Shown in pieces: positions 1 to 6,301 of a DNA stretch of 14,150 bases (its first letter is position 1; each line of letters begins with the position of its first letter). A program made the translations under genes and the position numbers. The stretch is from the NCBI GenBank assembly GCA_002358965.1, contig DEPW01000107.1, positions 1 to 14,150 on the forward strand, in the 5' to 3' direction. The DNA is from Bacteroidales bacterium UBA3382 (GTDB taxonomy: Bacteria; Bacteroidota; Bacteroidia; Bacteroidales; UBA932). The notes beneath the pieces are model-generated. The model was not told where the DNA came from, searched no databases, and was given only the letters and a program-made list of their open reading frames with translations.

Positions 1-708
1 CCAATAATAGGCAGTGTCCCTTATTCCGGTATTGATGAAGAAATGCAGCATCTTCAGACGGAATTTGCTGTTCTTGCTTATCATGTTCTCGTAGAACGGG
101 AGAATGTCGCTGTAGCGGATTCCGAGGCGTGAAGTATAGAAGTCGAAGTTCGGCTCTTCCTCGGAGGCTATTCTCATGCCGATGTTGACAGGCACCTTGA
201 TCTGGTCGTCAAGTTCCTGGAGTTCATGCATATTGTCAAGTACCGGTATAATATTGTGCCATCCTCCGTTGGCAAAGGAGGCGATATTCTCGATATATGC
301 CGGCTTCTTGAAGCCGTTGCATACTATATAAAGATTCTTGTCGACGACACCTTCCGATTCAAGGGCCTCTATCAGATTGAGGTCAAATGCGGAAGAAGTT
401 TCTATGTGGATGTCGTTTTTCAGGGCTTCGCGCATCACGAACTCGAAGTGGGAGCTTTTCGTACAGTAGCAGTAATGGTACTTGCCGTTGTAGTCAGCCT
501 TTGCCATGGCTACATTGAACATTCTCTTCGCCCTCTGTATCTGGGATGAAATCTTCGGGAGATATGTGATCTTGAGCGGTGTCCCGTACTGGTTGATGAT
601 GTCCATCATGTTGATGTCATGGAAATGGAGTTCCCCGTCTTCAACCCGGAATTCATCCTGAGGGAATTCAAATGTCTGCTCAATGAGGTCAATGTATTTG
701 TTCTTCAT
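1..708 (-). CDS. speA: Arginine decarboxylase-type PLP enzyme (N-terminal part, cut by window edge)
   Basis: The 236 residues from the ATG at 708 run open to the window edge, so the C-terminal half is missing. They begin MKNKYIDLIEQTFEFPQ and resemble the Bacteroidota proteins annotated as arginine decarboxylase (alanine-racemase-fold, PLP-dependent group), which make agmatine for polyamine synthesis in the cytoplasm. Seen directly: the segment YHYCYCTKSSHF at about residues 78-88, whose Lys84 sits where this fold has its Schiff-base lysine; HIETSSAFD at 101-109; and MRIASEEEPNFDFYTSRLG at about 178-196, which belongs to the barrel. The family is about 460 residues, so roughly half is present. 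An in-frame ATG at 771 could add 21 residues, but family members start near MKNKYIDL, so 708 is preferred. The gene is divergent from tamL. The substrate (arginine rather than lysine, ornithine or diaminopimelate) is inferred from family resemblance, and the symbol is less certain than the fold. Confidence 0.8.
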   Translation of the reverse strand, partial: MKNKYIDLIEQTFEFPQDEFRVEDGELHFHDINMMDIINQYGTPLKITYLPKISSQIQRAKRMFNVAMAKADYNGKYHYCYCTKSSHFEFVMREALKNDIHIETSSAFDLNLIEALESEGVVDKNLYIVCNGFKKPAYIENIASFANGGWHNIIPVLDNMHELQELDDQIKVPVNIGMRIASEEEPNFDFYTSRLGIRYSDILPFYENMISKNSKFRLKMLHFFINTGIRDTAYYW

Positions 709-750
709 TATCTGATGTGATGCAATAGTTTCTATGTCGTGACATACAGG

Positions 751-770
751 CAGTCCGGACTGTCCGGACA
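751..770 (-). repeat. Tandem palindrome in the decarboxylase leader
   Basis: The minus strand reads TGTCCGGACAGTCCGGACTG. The 8-mer GTCCGGAC, itself a perfect palindrome, occurs twice with a 9-bp period (753-760 and 762-769). It lies about 8-27 nt downstream of the predicted transcription start. As DNA it looks like a tandem operator; as RNA it can form a GC-rich hairpin (GTCCGG, loop ACAGT, CCGGAC) close to the 5' end. Confidence 0.6.
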
Positions 771-776
771 TGATTT

Positions 777-792
777 TGAAACTGCAAAGATA
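777..792 (-). promoter_or_regulatory. Promoter of the decarboxylase gene
   Basis: The minus strand carries TATCTTTGC (792 to 784), a perfect match to the Bacteroidota -7 box TAnnTTTG. The -33 position has only a weak TTTA/TTAG. Transcription would start near 777, giving a leader of about 69 nt to the ATG at 708. Confidence 0.6.
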
Positions 793-831
793 TCACATAA
801 AAGGTATAATGCTAAATATTTCGGATAAAAT

Positions 832-868
832 TTTGATATTCCTGTCCTATGGAATAAATTTGTATGTT
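832..868 (+). promoter_or_regulatory. Promoter of tamL
   Basis: TTTG at 832-835, a 19-nt spacer, then TAAATTTG at 855-862 match the Bacteroidota -33/-7 consensus and spacing. The predicted start near 868 lies downstream of the first ATG (864) and upstream of the ATG at 879, so it decides the tamL start in favour of 879. Confidence 0.65.
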
Positions 869-878
869 TTTGTATCGG

Positions 879-3074
879 ATGGAACGGTTTCTCAACACCA
901 TATTCAGAATTGCCATTGTCCCGGCTGCCTGCCTGGCTTTTTTTTCCTGCAGCACCACCCGTGTGCTCCAGGACGGGGAATACAGGCTCCAGAAAAACAA
1001 GATTCTCATCACCAATCAGGATGAGAAGAAATTCAATGCCAATGACCTGGAACCGTACATCAAGCAGTCGCCGAACTCATATTTCATTTTCGGCTGGAAT
1101 CCCTTCCTGAACATATACAACTGGTCAAACGGAAAGGGAAACGGCTGGGACAGATTCGTCAGGAAGATAGGGGAGCCTCCCGTGGTATATGACCCGGATA
1201 TGGTGGAGAGCTCGGTCTCCAACATAACGGACCACCTCACTTTCCTCGGATACTACAATTCCGACGTCCGGGCCAGAATCGACGTCAGGAAAAAACGGGT
1301 GAAGGTCACATACAACGTGACCCTTGGAAAACAGTTCCCGATCAAAGGGATAACCTACCATGTGCCGGAAGGGGAACTGGCCGCGGACTTTTGGGCGGAC
1401 ACATCTTCTCTCTCCGTGCGCCCGGGGGACTACATGTCGGAATACAGTCTTGACAAGGAAACTGACATGCTCAGCAAGTATTTCAGGGACAACGGGTTCT
1501 ACGGATTCACCAAAAATTACATTTCTTATGTGGCAGACACGCTCTCGTGCCCGGACTCGGCCTTCCTTGAGATGCATATCCGCGAATACACGAGAAATGA
1601 AACGGAACAGGATGCCAGGCCGTTCAGGAAATTCAGCATAGGAGAAGTGACCATCACCTATCCGCTTGACATGAAAGTCAGGGAAAATGTGCTGAGAAGC
1701 CTCAATACGATAAGGCCGGGGAACCGTTACAGCGAAAGCGAAGTGAACAACACATATTCAAGGATTTCCGCCCTGAACATGTTCAGCAGCGTCAATGTGG
1801 AAATGACCCAGTCGGACACCAGTGTCGTGGACTGCAGCATCAACCTCACAAAATCAAGGCTGCAGGGCTTCAAGGTGAATGCGGAAGTCTCCACCAACTC
1901 TTCCGGACTGTTCGGCGTCTCACCGCAGATTTCCTATTTTCACAAGAACATCTTCAGTGGCGGAGAATGGCTGAACCTCAGTTTCATGGGAAATTTCCAG
2001 TTCAAATTCAACGACCCCACGCGTTCCACCGAACTGGGAATCTCGGCCGGGATCAGTTTCCCGAAATTCCTGTTCCTGCCCGACAGGATATTCCATGGGG
2101 CTATTCCGAGGACCGACCTCAATCTCTCGTACAACTACCAGAGCCGTCCGGAATATACGAGGAACATCATTTCGACATCGTTCGGCTACAGTTGGAACAC
2201 CGGAGGCAGGTTTTACTATACTCTCTCGCCGATACAGTTGAATATCATCAACCTTTTCAACATCGACCAAGGGTTTTACGACGACCTGAGCAACAATCCG
2301 TATCTGCAAAGCGCTTATCAGAACCACTTCGATTTGGGACTGGGCGCTACCGTATACTATACCACGGACAATTCGGTGAATCCGAAAAACAGCTATTTTT
2401 ATTCGCGTTTCCAGTTCGACATAGCCGGAAATCTGCTCAGTCTCTTCAATCCTCTCATGCCTGTCGACGAAAACGGGAGCCACATGATATGGAATACGCC
2501 TTATTCGCAGTTTTTCCGGGCCGAGCTTTCGTTCGTCAAGACATGGGTGTTCGGAAAGAAGGGAACGCATTCGTTGGCTATGAGGGCCTTGGGAGGCATT
2601 GGCTATTCATACGGTAATTCCGATGCGATGCCTTTTGAAAAACAGTTTTATGCCGGAGGCGCCAGCAGCCTTCGCGGATGGCAGTCGAGGGCGGTCGGGC
2701 CGGGAATGTCGCCGATGAACGACAATTTCGTGATTCCTAACCAGACGGGAGACATCAGGCTTGAGGCCAATGTCGAATACCGTTTCAGGATCTTCTGGAA
2801 GATAGCGGGTGCGGTGTTCATGGACGCAGGCAATGTCTGGAATCTCCGTTCGTCGGTACCTGACGACACAGGGGTATTGAGGGGACGGGATTTCTTTAAG
2901 AGCCTGGCGTGGAACTGGGGAGCCGGAATAAGGCTCGACCTGGATTTCGTGCTGCTCAGGCTCGATATGGGCATCCGGATTTACGATCCTGCGAAGACGG
3001 CCTGGGTAAGCCCTTCCGAATGGTTCGGGCCGGATACTTTCGCCTTGCATTTCGGCGTGGGCTATCCGTTCTAA
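879..3074 (+). CDS. tamL: TamL-type outer-membrane assembly lipoprotein (Omp85/BamA superfamily)
   Basis: Bacteroidota TamL is a lipidated TamA homologue that works with TamB to insert or supply the outer membrane. From the ATG at 879 the protein has 731 residues. A signal peptide ends in the lipobox AFFSC (Cys24), followed by STTRVLQDGEYRLQKNKI, the usual TamL beginning. POTRA-like repeats fill roughly residues 30-330 (for example FLGYYNSDVRARIDVRKKRVKVTYNV and KFSIGEVTITYP). A 16-strand surface-antigen barrel follows to the C-terminus, with the L6 motif LRGW at about 598-601 and a terminal aromatic (GVGYPF) as in outer-membrane beta-signals. The frame is also open from an ATG at 864, but that codon lies at or upstream of the predicted transcription start. 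tamB, often adjacent in Bacteroidota, is not beside it: the downstream gene is enolase and the upstream divergent gene is the decarboxylase. BamA itself is unlikely because of the lipobox. Confidence 0.85.
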   Translation: MERFLNTIFRIAIVPAACLAFFSCSTTRVLQDGEYRLQKNKILITNQDEKKFNANDLEPYIKQSPNSYFIFGWNPFLNIYNWSNGKGNGWDRFVRKIGEPPVVYDPDMVESSVSNITDHLTFLGYYNSDVRARIDVRKKRVKVTYNVTLGKQFPIKGITYHVPEGELAADFWADTSSLSVRPGDYMSEYSLDKETDMLSKYFRDNGFYGFTKNYISYVADTLSCPDSAFLEMHIREYTRNETEQDARPFRKFSIGEVTITYPLDMKVRENVLRSLNTIRPGNRYSESEVNNTYSRISALNMFSSVNVEMTQSDTSVVDCSINLTKSRLQGFKVNAEVSTNSSGLFGVSPQISYFHKNIFSGGEWLNLSFMGNFQFKFNDPTRSTELGISAGISFPKFLFLPDRIFHGAIPRTDLNLSYNYQSRPEYTRNIISTSFGYSWNTGGRFYYTLSPIQLNIINLFNIDQGFYDDLSNNPYLQSAYQNHFDLGLGATVYYTTDNSVNPKNSYFYSRFQFDIAGNLLSLFNPLMPVDENGSHMIWNTPYSQFFRAELSFVKTWVFGKKGTHSLAMRALGGIGYSYGNSDAMPFEKQFYAGGASSLRGWQSRAVGPGMSPMNDNFVIPNQTGDIRLEANVEYRFRIFWKIAGAVFMDAGNVWNLRSSVPDDTGVLRGRDFFKSLAWNWGAGIRLDLDFVLLRLDMGIRIYDPAKTAWVSPSEWFGPDTFALHFGVGYPF

Positions 3075-3082
3075 ACATTGTC

Positions 3083-3115
3083 TGCCTGTCAGGACGCATC
3101 GCAGGCATGATTTTT
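3083..3115 (+). terminator. Probable intrinsic terminator of tamL
   Basis: Inverted repeat TGCCTGT (3083-3089) / GCAGGCA (3101-3107), 7 pairs including one G-U, is followed after 3 nt by five T (3111-3115). It begins 9 nt after the tamL stop codon. The stem is short, so strength is uncertain. Confidence 0.45.
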
Positions 3116-3151
3116 GCTAATATGCGCGCGGTTTTTAGAGTTATATTTTTG
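3113..3151 (+). promoter_or_regulatory. Candidate enolase promoter region
   Basis: Two weak solutions exist. TATTTTTG at 3144-3151 fits the -7 consensus but has no -33 box at the right distance. TTTG at 3113-3116 with a 19-nt spacer leads to TAGAGTTA at 3136-3143, which has correct spacing but a poor -7. Either would give a very short leader before the ATG at 3163. The first box overlaps the U-tract of the tamL terminator. Confidence 0.35.
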
Positions 3152-3162
3152 ATTGTATTATT

Positions 3163-4449
3163 ATGAAGATTGAAAGAATCGTAGCGCGTGAGATACTCGA
3201 TTCACGCGGAAATCCTACAGTTGAAGTCGATGTAATCCTCGAGTCGGGAGTGATGGGCCGTGCGGCCGTTCCTTCCGGAGCATCTACCGGCGAGCATGAA
3301 GCTCTCGAATTGAGGGATACCAAGGACAAGAAGCGTTATGGCGGAAAGGGCGTGCTGAATGCGGTTTCAAATGTCAACAACATAATCGCCCCTGCATTGA
3401 TAGGATATTCGGCATTCGAGCAGCGTGCCATCGACATGAAGATGATCGAAATGGACGGCACCAAGACCAAATCGCACCTTGGAGCCAATGCGATACTGGG
3501 AGTGTCCCTCGCCGTGGCGAAAGCCGCTGCGGAATATCTCGGGATGCCTCTTTACAGGTACATCGGCGGGGTCAATACCTATGTGCTTCCTGTGCCTATG
3601 ATGAACATCATCAACGGCGGTTCGCACAGCGACGCCCCTATAGCCTTCCAGGAATTCATGATACGCCCTGTCGGCGCACCTTCGTTCCGCGAAGGCCTGC
3701 GTATGGGAGCGGAAGTGTTCCATGCGTTGAAGGATTATCTGAAAAAAGAGCGTAAACTCAGCACTGCCGTCGGAGACGAAGGAGGTTTCGCCCCTACGCT
3801 CGAAGGTACCGAGGACGCTTTGAATTCAATCCTCATCGCTATCGAGAAGGCAGGTTACAAGCCGGGCAAGGATGTGACCATAGGTCTCGACTGCGCATCT
3901 TCGGAGTTTTACAAAGACGGCGTATACGATTATAGCAAATTCGAAGGCGACAAAGGGGCGCGCCGTACATCCGCCGAGCAGGTAGACTATCTCGAAAGCC
4001 TCATAAACAAATACCCTATCGACTCGATCGAAGACGGTATGAGCGAGAACGACTGGGAAGGCTGGAAGGCTCTCACCGAAAGGATCGGTTCAAGGTGCCA
4101 GCTCGTAGGCGACGACCTGTTCGTAACCAATGTGGACTTCCTTTCAAAAGGCATCGCAATGGGTTGCGCCAACTCTATCCTCATCAAAGTGAACCAGATA
4201 GGCTCTTTGAGCGAAACTCTCGATGCCATCGAGATGGCTCACCGTCACGGTTACACTACGGTGACTTCGCATCGTTCGGGCGAAACCGAGGACACTACGA
4301 TTGCCGACATAGCAGTGGCTACCAACAGCGGCCAGATCAAGACCGGGTCGCTCAGCCGTACTGACAGAATGGCAAAATACAACCAGCTCCTCAGGATCGA
4401 GGAAGAACTCGGGAACAGGGCCGTTTACGGTTACAAGAGAGTGAAATAA
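3163..4449 (+). CDS. eno: Enolase (phosphopyruvate hydratase)
   Basis: Interconverts 2-phosphoglycerate and phosphoenolpyruvate in glycolysis and gluconeogenesis; cytoplasmic, Mg2+-dependent. The 428 residues match the family length. All hallmarks are visible: start MKIERIVAREILDSRGNPTVE; mobile-loop PSGASTG (Ser41 region); general acid Glu206 in GDEGGFAP; Mg2+ ligands Asp243 (GLDCAS), Glu290 (SIEDGM) and Asp317 (LVGDDLF); catalytic base Lys342 (ILIKVNQIGS); and SHRSGETEDT at 369-378. Arginine is often encoded by CGT here, whereas tamL and the glycosyltransferase favour AGG, as expected for a highly expressed gene. It is probably transcribed alone: a possible terminator lies upstream and a strong one downstream. 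Confidence 0.98.
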   Translation: MKIERIVAREILDSRGNPTVEVDVILESGVMGRAAVPSGASTGEHEALELRDTKDKKRYGGKGVLNAVSNVNNIIAPALIGYSAFEQRAIDMKMIEMDGTKTKSHLGANAILGVSLAVAKAAAEYLGMPLYRYIGGVNTYVLPVPMMNIINGGSHSDAPIAFQEFMIRPVGAPSFREGLRMGAEVFHALKDYLKKERKLSTAVGDEGGFAPTLEGTEDALNSILIAIEKAGYKPGKDVTIGLDCASSEFYKDGVYDYSKFEGDKGARRTSAEQVDYLESLINKYPIDSIEDGMSENDWEGWKALTERIGSRCQLVGDDLFVTNVDFLSKGIAMGCANSILIKVNQIGSLSETLDAIEMAHRHGYTTVTSHRSGETEDTTIADIAVATNSGQIKTGSLSRTDRMAKYNQLLRIEEELGNRAVYGYKRVK

Positions 4450-4473
4450 GTCACTATGCGGCAACGCAATGAT

Positions 4474-4514
4474 ACAGGGGCCGGACTTAAAGAAGTCAGA
4501 CCCCTGTTTTTTTT
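4474..4514 (+). terminator. Intrinsic terminator of enolase
   Basis: Outer stem ACAGGGG (4474-4480) / CCCCTGT (4501-4507), with an inner stem GACTT-AAAG-AAGTC, is followed by eight T (4507-4514). It lies 25 nt after the stop codon. There is no T-run on the other strand, so it should act mainly on enolase transcripts. Confidence 0.9.
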
Positions 4515-4534
4515 AAAGCTGTTTAAACGGCTTT
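4515..4534. repeat. AT-rich palindrome between convergent genes
   Basis: AAAGCTGTTTAAACGGCTTT is palindromic apart from one T/G position. It lies between the enolase terminator and the stop of the convergent lipoprotein gene. No U-tract follows it on the minus strand, so a terminator role for the lipoprotein gene is doubtful. Confidence 0.35.
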
Positions 4535-4540
4535 TCAGTA

Positions 4541-5593
4541 TCAGTAGATGATATCCACATAAGTGACATTCGGTTCGAGGGCTTCGCGGCCGGTTTCGAC
4601 TGCCGGCTGATAGTCGTACTCCAGAGCATCGGAGTAATAATATTTCTTCCCGTCTTCACCGATAAAATATCCGTCAGGATACAGGATGTTTATCGTATAG
4701 TCCTGCGTATAGCTGATCAGATATGCCGGTACTGTCTTGACAATGCCGAGCAGATTGTTTTCGCCGTTGAACTCATATTCCGCCGTCGTTTCGTCATAAG
4801 CGACATGATACACGTCATACTCTCTTGTAAGGGTAATGCCGATGCGGTCTTCGCACACGAATTCTTCGCGACCGTTTCCAGGAGCCTCATCGTTTTCGAA
4901 ATAGTCGGGATAGGCATAGCAGGCACTCCTCTGTCCGAAGATGTCGAGGAATCCCAGGGCTCCGATATATGAGCCGTAACCCGCAGTTATGATCCAGTTG
5001 ATGTCGATGTTGGCCTCGTTGGGATATTCGGAATACATGAACGGCTCATCATAGTATTCGATATGGGAGTTGACCATGTTCCCGTCTTCCCAGGTATACT
5101 TTATGGCGTAGTCGTCGTATCCGTCTTCTTTGCCGTCTTCCCTGATAAGGCGTCCCTGTGAATCGTATGTGAAGGTCAGTTCGGTCTCATGCGTTTCGGT
5201 ATAGTCTCCGTCCCGATACTCTTCCCGGTATGTGCCCGTTACGGCGCGGCCAAGCCCGTCAAGTTCAAGCTCTATTCCGATATTGTCGTCGCCGTGGATT
5301 TTCACCTGATTGCCGGCATATTCTATGTCATACCTGTACGAAACCATCTCGTCGCTTTCGAATCCCAACAGGTCTATCCTTACGGGCCTGTCGTCTTCGT
5401 CATAATTGATCGTGTAGGTGTGCGAGTCGGTTCCGTTGAACCTGATGGAGATTTCGCCGATGAGATTGCTGTCTTTGATTTCAGGCACATCTTCTCCACC
5501 TTCGTCCGGCTTGTCGGTACCGGGTTCTTCGATGCATGCCGCAAGCATCGTCATGAACGATGCCATTACGGCGAATAATGTAAATCTCTTCAT
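4541..5593 (-). CDS. DUF4595-like lipoprotein
   Basis: A 350-residue exported protein of unknown function. The N-terminus (MKRFTLFAVMASFMTMLAAC) is a short signal peptide ending in a lipobox with Cys20. An acidic, Pro/Gly-rich linker follows (IEEPGTDKPDEGGED). The acidic residues right after the cysteine resemble the Bacteroidota lipoprotein export signal, so surface display is possible. The rest is rich in beta-strand segments with a repeated pattern, for example HTYTINYDEDDRPVRID, ELTFTYDSQGRLIRED and AIKYTWEDGNMVNS, as in the DUF4595 family of Bacteroidota lipoproteins. The start at 5593 is chosen over an in-frame ATG at 5653 because the predicted promoter (5622-5629) lies between them and the lipobox spacing fits only 5593. 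The gene is just downstream of the two-component operon on the same strand but has its own promoter. Family assignment is by appearance only. Confidence 0.8.
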   Translation of the reverse strand: MKRFTLFAVMASFMTMLAACIEEPGTDKPDEGGEDVPEIKDSNLIGEISIRFNGTDSHTYTINYDEDDRPVRIDLLGFESDEMVSYRYDIEYAGNQVKIHGDDNIGIELELDGLGRAVTGTYREEYRDGDYTETHETELTFTYDSQGRLIREDGKEDGYDDYAIKYTWEDGNMVNSHIEYYDEPFMYSEYPNEANIDINWIITAGYGSYIGALGFLDIFGQRSACYAYPDYFENDEAPGNGREEFVCEDRIGITLTREYDVYHVAYDETTAEYEFNGENNLLGIVKTVPAYLISYTQDYTINILYPDGYFIGEDGKKYYYSDALEYDYQPAVETGREALEPNVTYVDIIY

Positions 5594-5614
5594 GATGCTT
5601 TGTGATGTTTTTAT

Positions 5615-5671
5615 ATTGTGTGCAAAGTACGGCATTATTGCATAGCGTGTCAATCACGGAAAACCGTGATT
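5615..5671 (-). promoter_or_regulatory. Promoter of the DUF4595-like gene with palindromic operator
   Basis: On the minus strand, TACTTTGC (5629 to 5622) is an imperfect -7 box, with a start expected near 5615 and a 21-nt leader to the ATG. Upstream, AATCACGGTTTTCCGTGATT (5671 to 5652) has 8-nt perfect arms around TTTT and is centred near -46, a usual activator position. It starts immediately after the response-regulator stop codon. The same core at the same distance occurs before the kinase gene. Confidence 0.55.
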
Positions 5672-6301
5672 TCAGAGCAGTTTCTTCAATCCGGGAGGCG
5701 GAATCAGCCCCCACGATATCGCCCGCATTACCATGTCTGTCGCGTTAGAGGCACTGAGTTTGCGCATGAGGCGGCTGCGATGCGACTCGACAGTATTCAC
5801 CGAAATGAACAGTCTCTCTGCGATGCCTTGCGAGTCAATGCCGTCGGCAATCAGCTGAAGCACTTCAAGCTCTTTGGCGGACACGCCGCCGTTTCCGACG
5901 GTCGGGCATGGGGTGCTGCGGCCTTCGATCAGCTGCCTGACAGTCCGGCATAGCGCAGAACAATCCGCGGACTTGAATACGATGCCGTCGATGCGGCACT
6001 GTTGCAGATGCCGTAAGACCCATATCTCTTCGTGTACCGTACAGACGACGACCTTTGTCCCGGGAGATTTTTCCCTGATGAGGCCGATGAGCCTGAAACC
6101 GGAAATGTCGGGAAGCTCCAGGTCCAGCACGACAAGGCCGATACGGCCTCCATCCACGGCTTTCAGAGCCTGCATCCCGTCATGCGCGGTCTCGAAAGAG
6201 GCTTCGGGAAGCTCCTTCTGCAATACCGCAAGCATGCCTTCGAGTACCAGGTCATGATCGTCTACTAACAATATGACCATATCTTTCAATGCATCCATCA
6301 T
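5672..6301 (-). CDS. NarL/LuxR-family two-component response regulator
   Basis: A DNA-binding transcription regulator of 209 residues, a normal length for the NarL/FixJ family. The receiver domain (about 8-125) has the acidic pair Asp14-Asp15, the phosphoacceptor Asp60 (VLDLELP), switch Thr88 (VVVCTVHE) and invariant Lys110 (GIVFKSA). A GerE-type helix-turn-helix lies at about 143-203, with SAKELEVLQLIADG and SVNTVESHRSRLMRKL as recognition region. The start ATG (6301) overlaps the kinase stop codon in an ATGATG arrangement, so translation is probably coupled; a second Met follows directly and could also be used. The partner is the upstream kinase. Likely targets are its own operon and the downstream lipoprotein gene, inferred from the shared operator-like sites. 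All key phosphotransfer residues are present. Confidence 0.93.
   Translation of the reverse strand: MMDALKDMVILLVDDHDLVLEGMLAVLQKELPEASFETAHDGMQALKAVDGGRIGLVVLDLELPDISGFRLIGLIREKSPGTKVVVCTVHEEIWVLRHLQQCRIDGIVFKSADCSALCRTVRQLIEGRSTPCPTVGNGGVSAKELEVLQLIADGIDSQGIAERLFISVNTVESHRSRLMRKLSASNATDMVMRAISWGLIPPPGLKKLL

Noticed and set aside
864..878. ATG at 864 as tamL start
   Set aside because: It overlaps the end of the predicted -7 box region and lies at or before the expected transcription start; the ATG at 879 gives a normal lipoprotein signal peptide.
1920..2617. Open frames of 216 codons on both strands inside tamL
   Set aside because: They shadow the well-supported barrel-coding frame and show no motif or start signal.
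4474..4514. Enolase terminator as bidirectional terminator for the convergent lipoprotein gene
   Set aside because: On the minus strand the hairpin is followed by ATCATTGCG, not a T-run.
5594..5653. ATG at 5653 as start of the DUF4595-like gene
   Set aside because: It would put 20 residues before a normal lipoprotein signal peptide and lies upstream of the predicted promoter.
5652..5671. Perfect inverted repeat read as terminator of the kinase-regulator operon
   Set aside because: No T-run follows on either strand (minus continues GACACGC). Its match to the site before the kinase gene and the equal spacing to the -7 box favour an operator, though a weak terminator role is not excluded.
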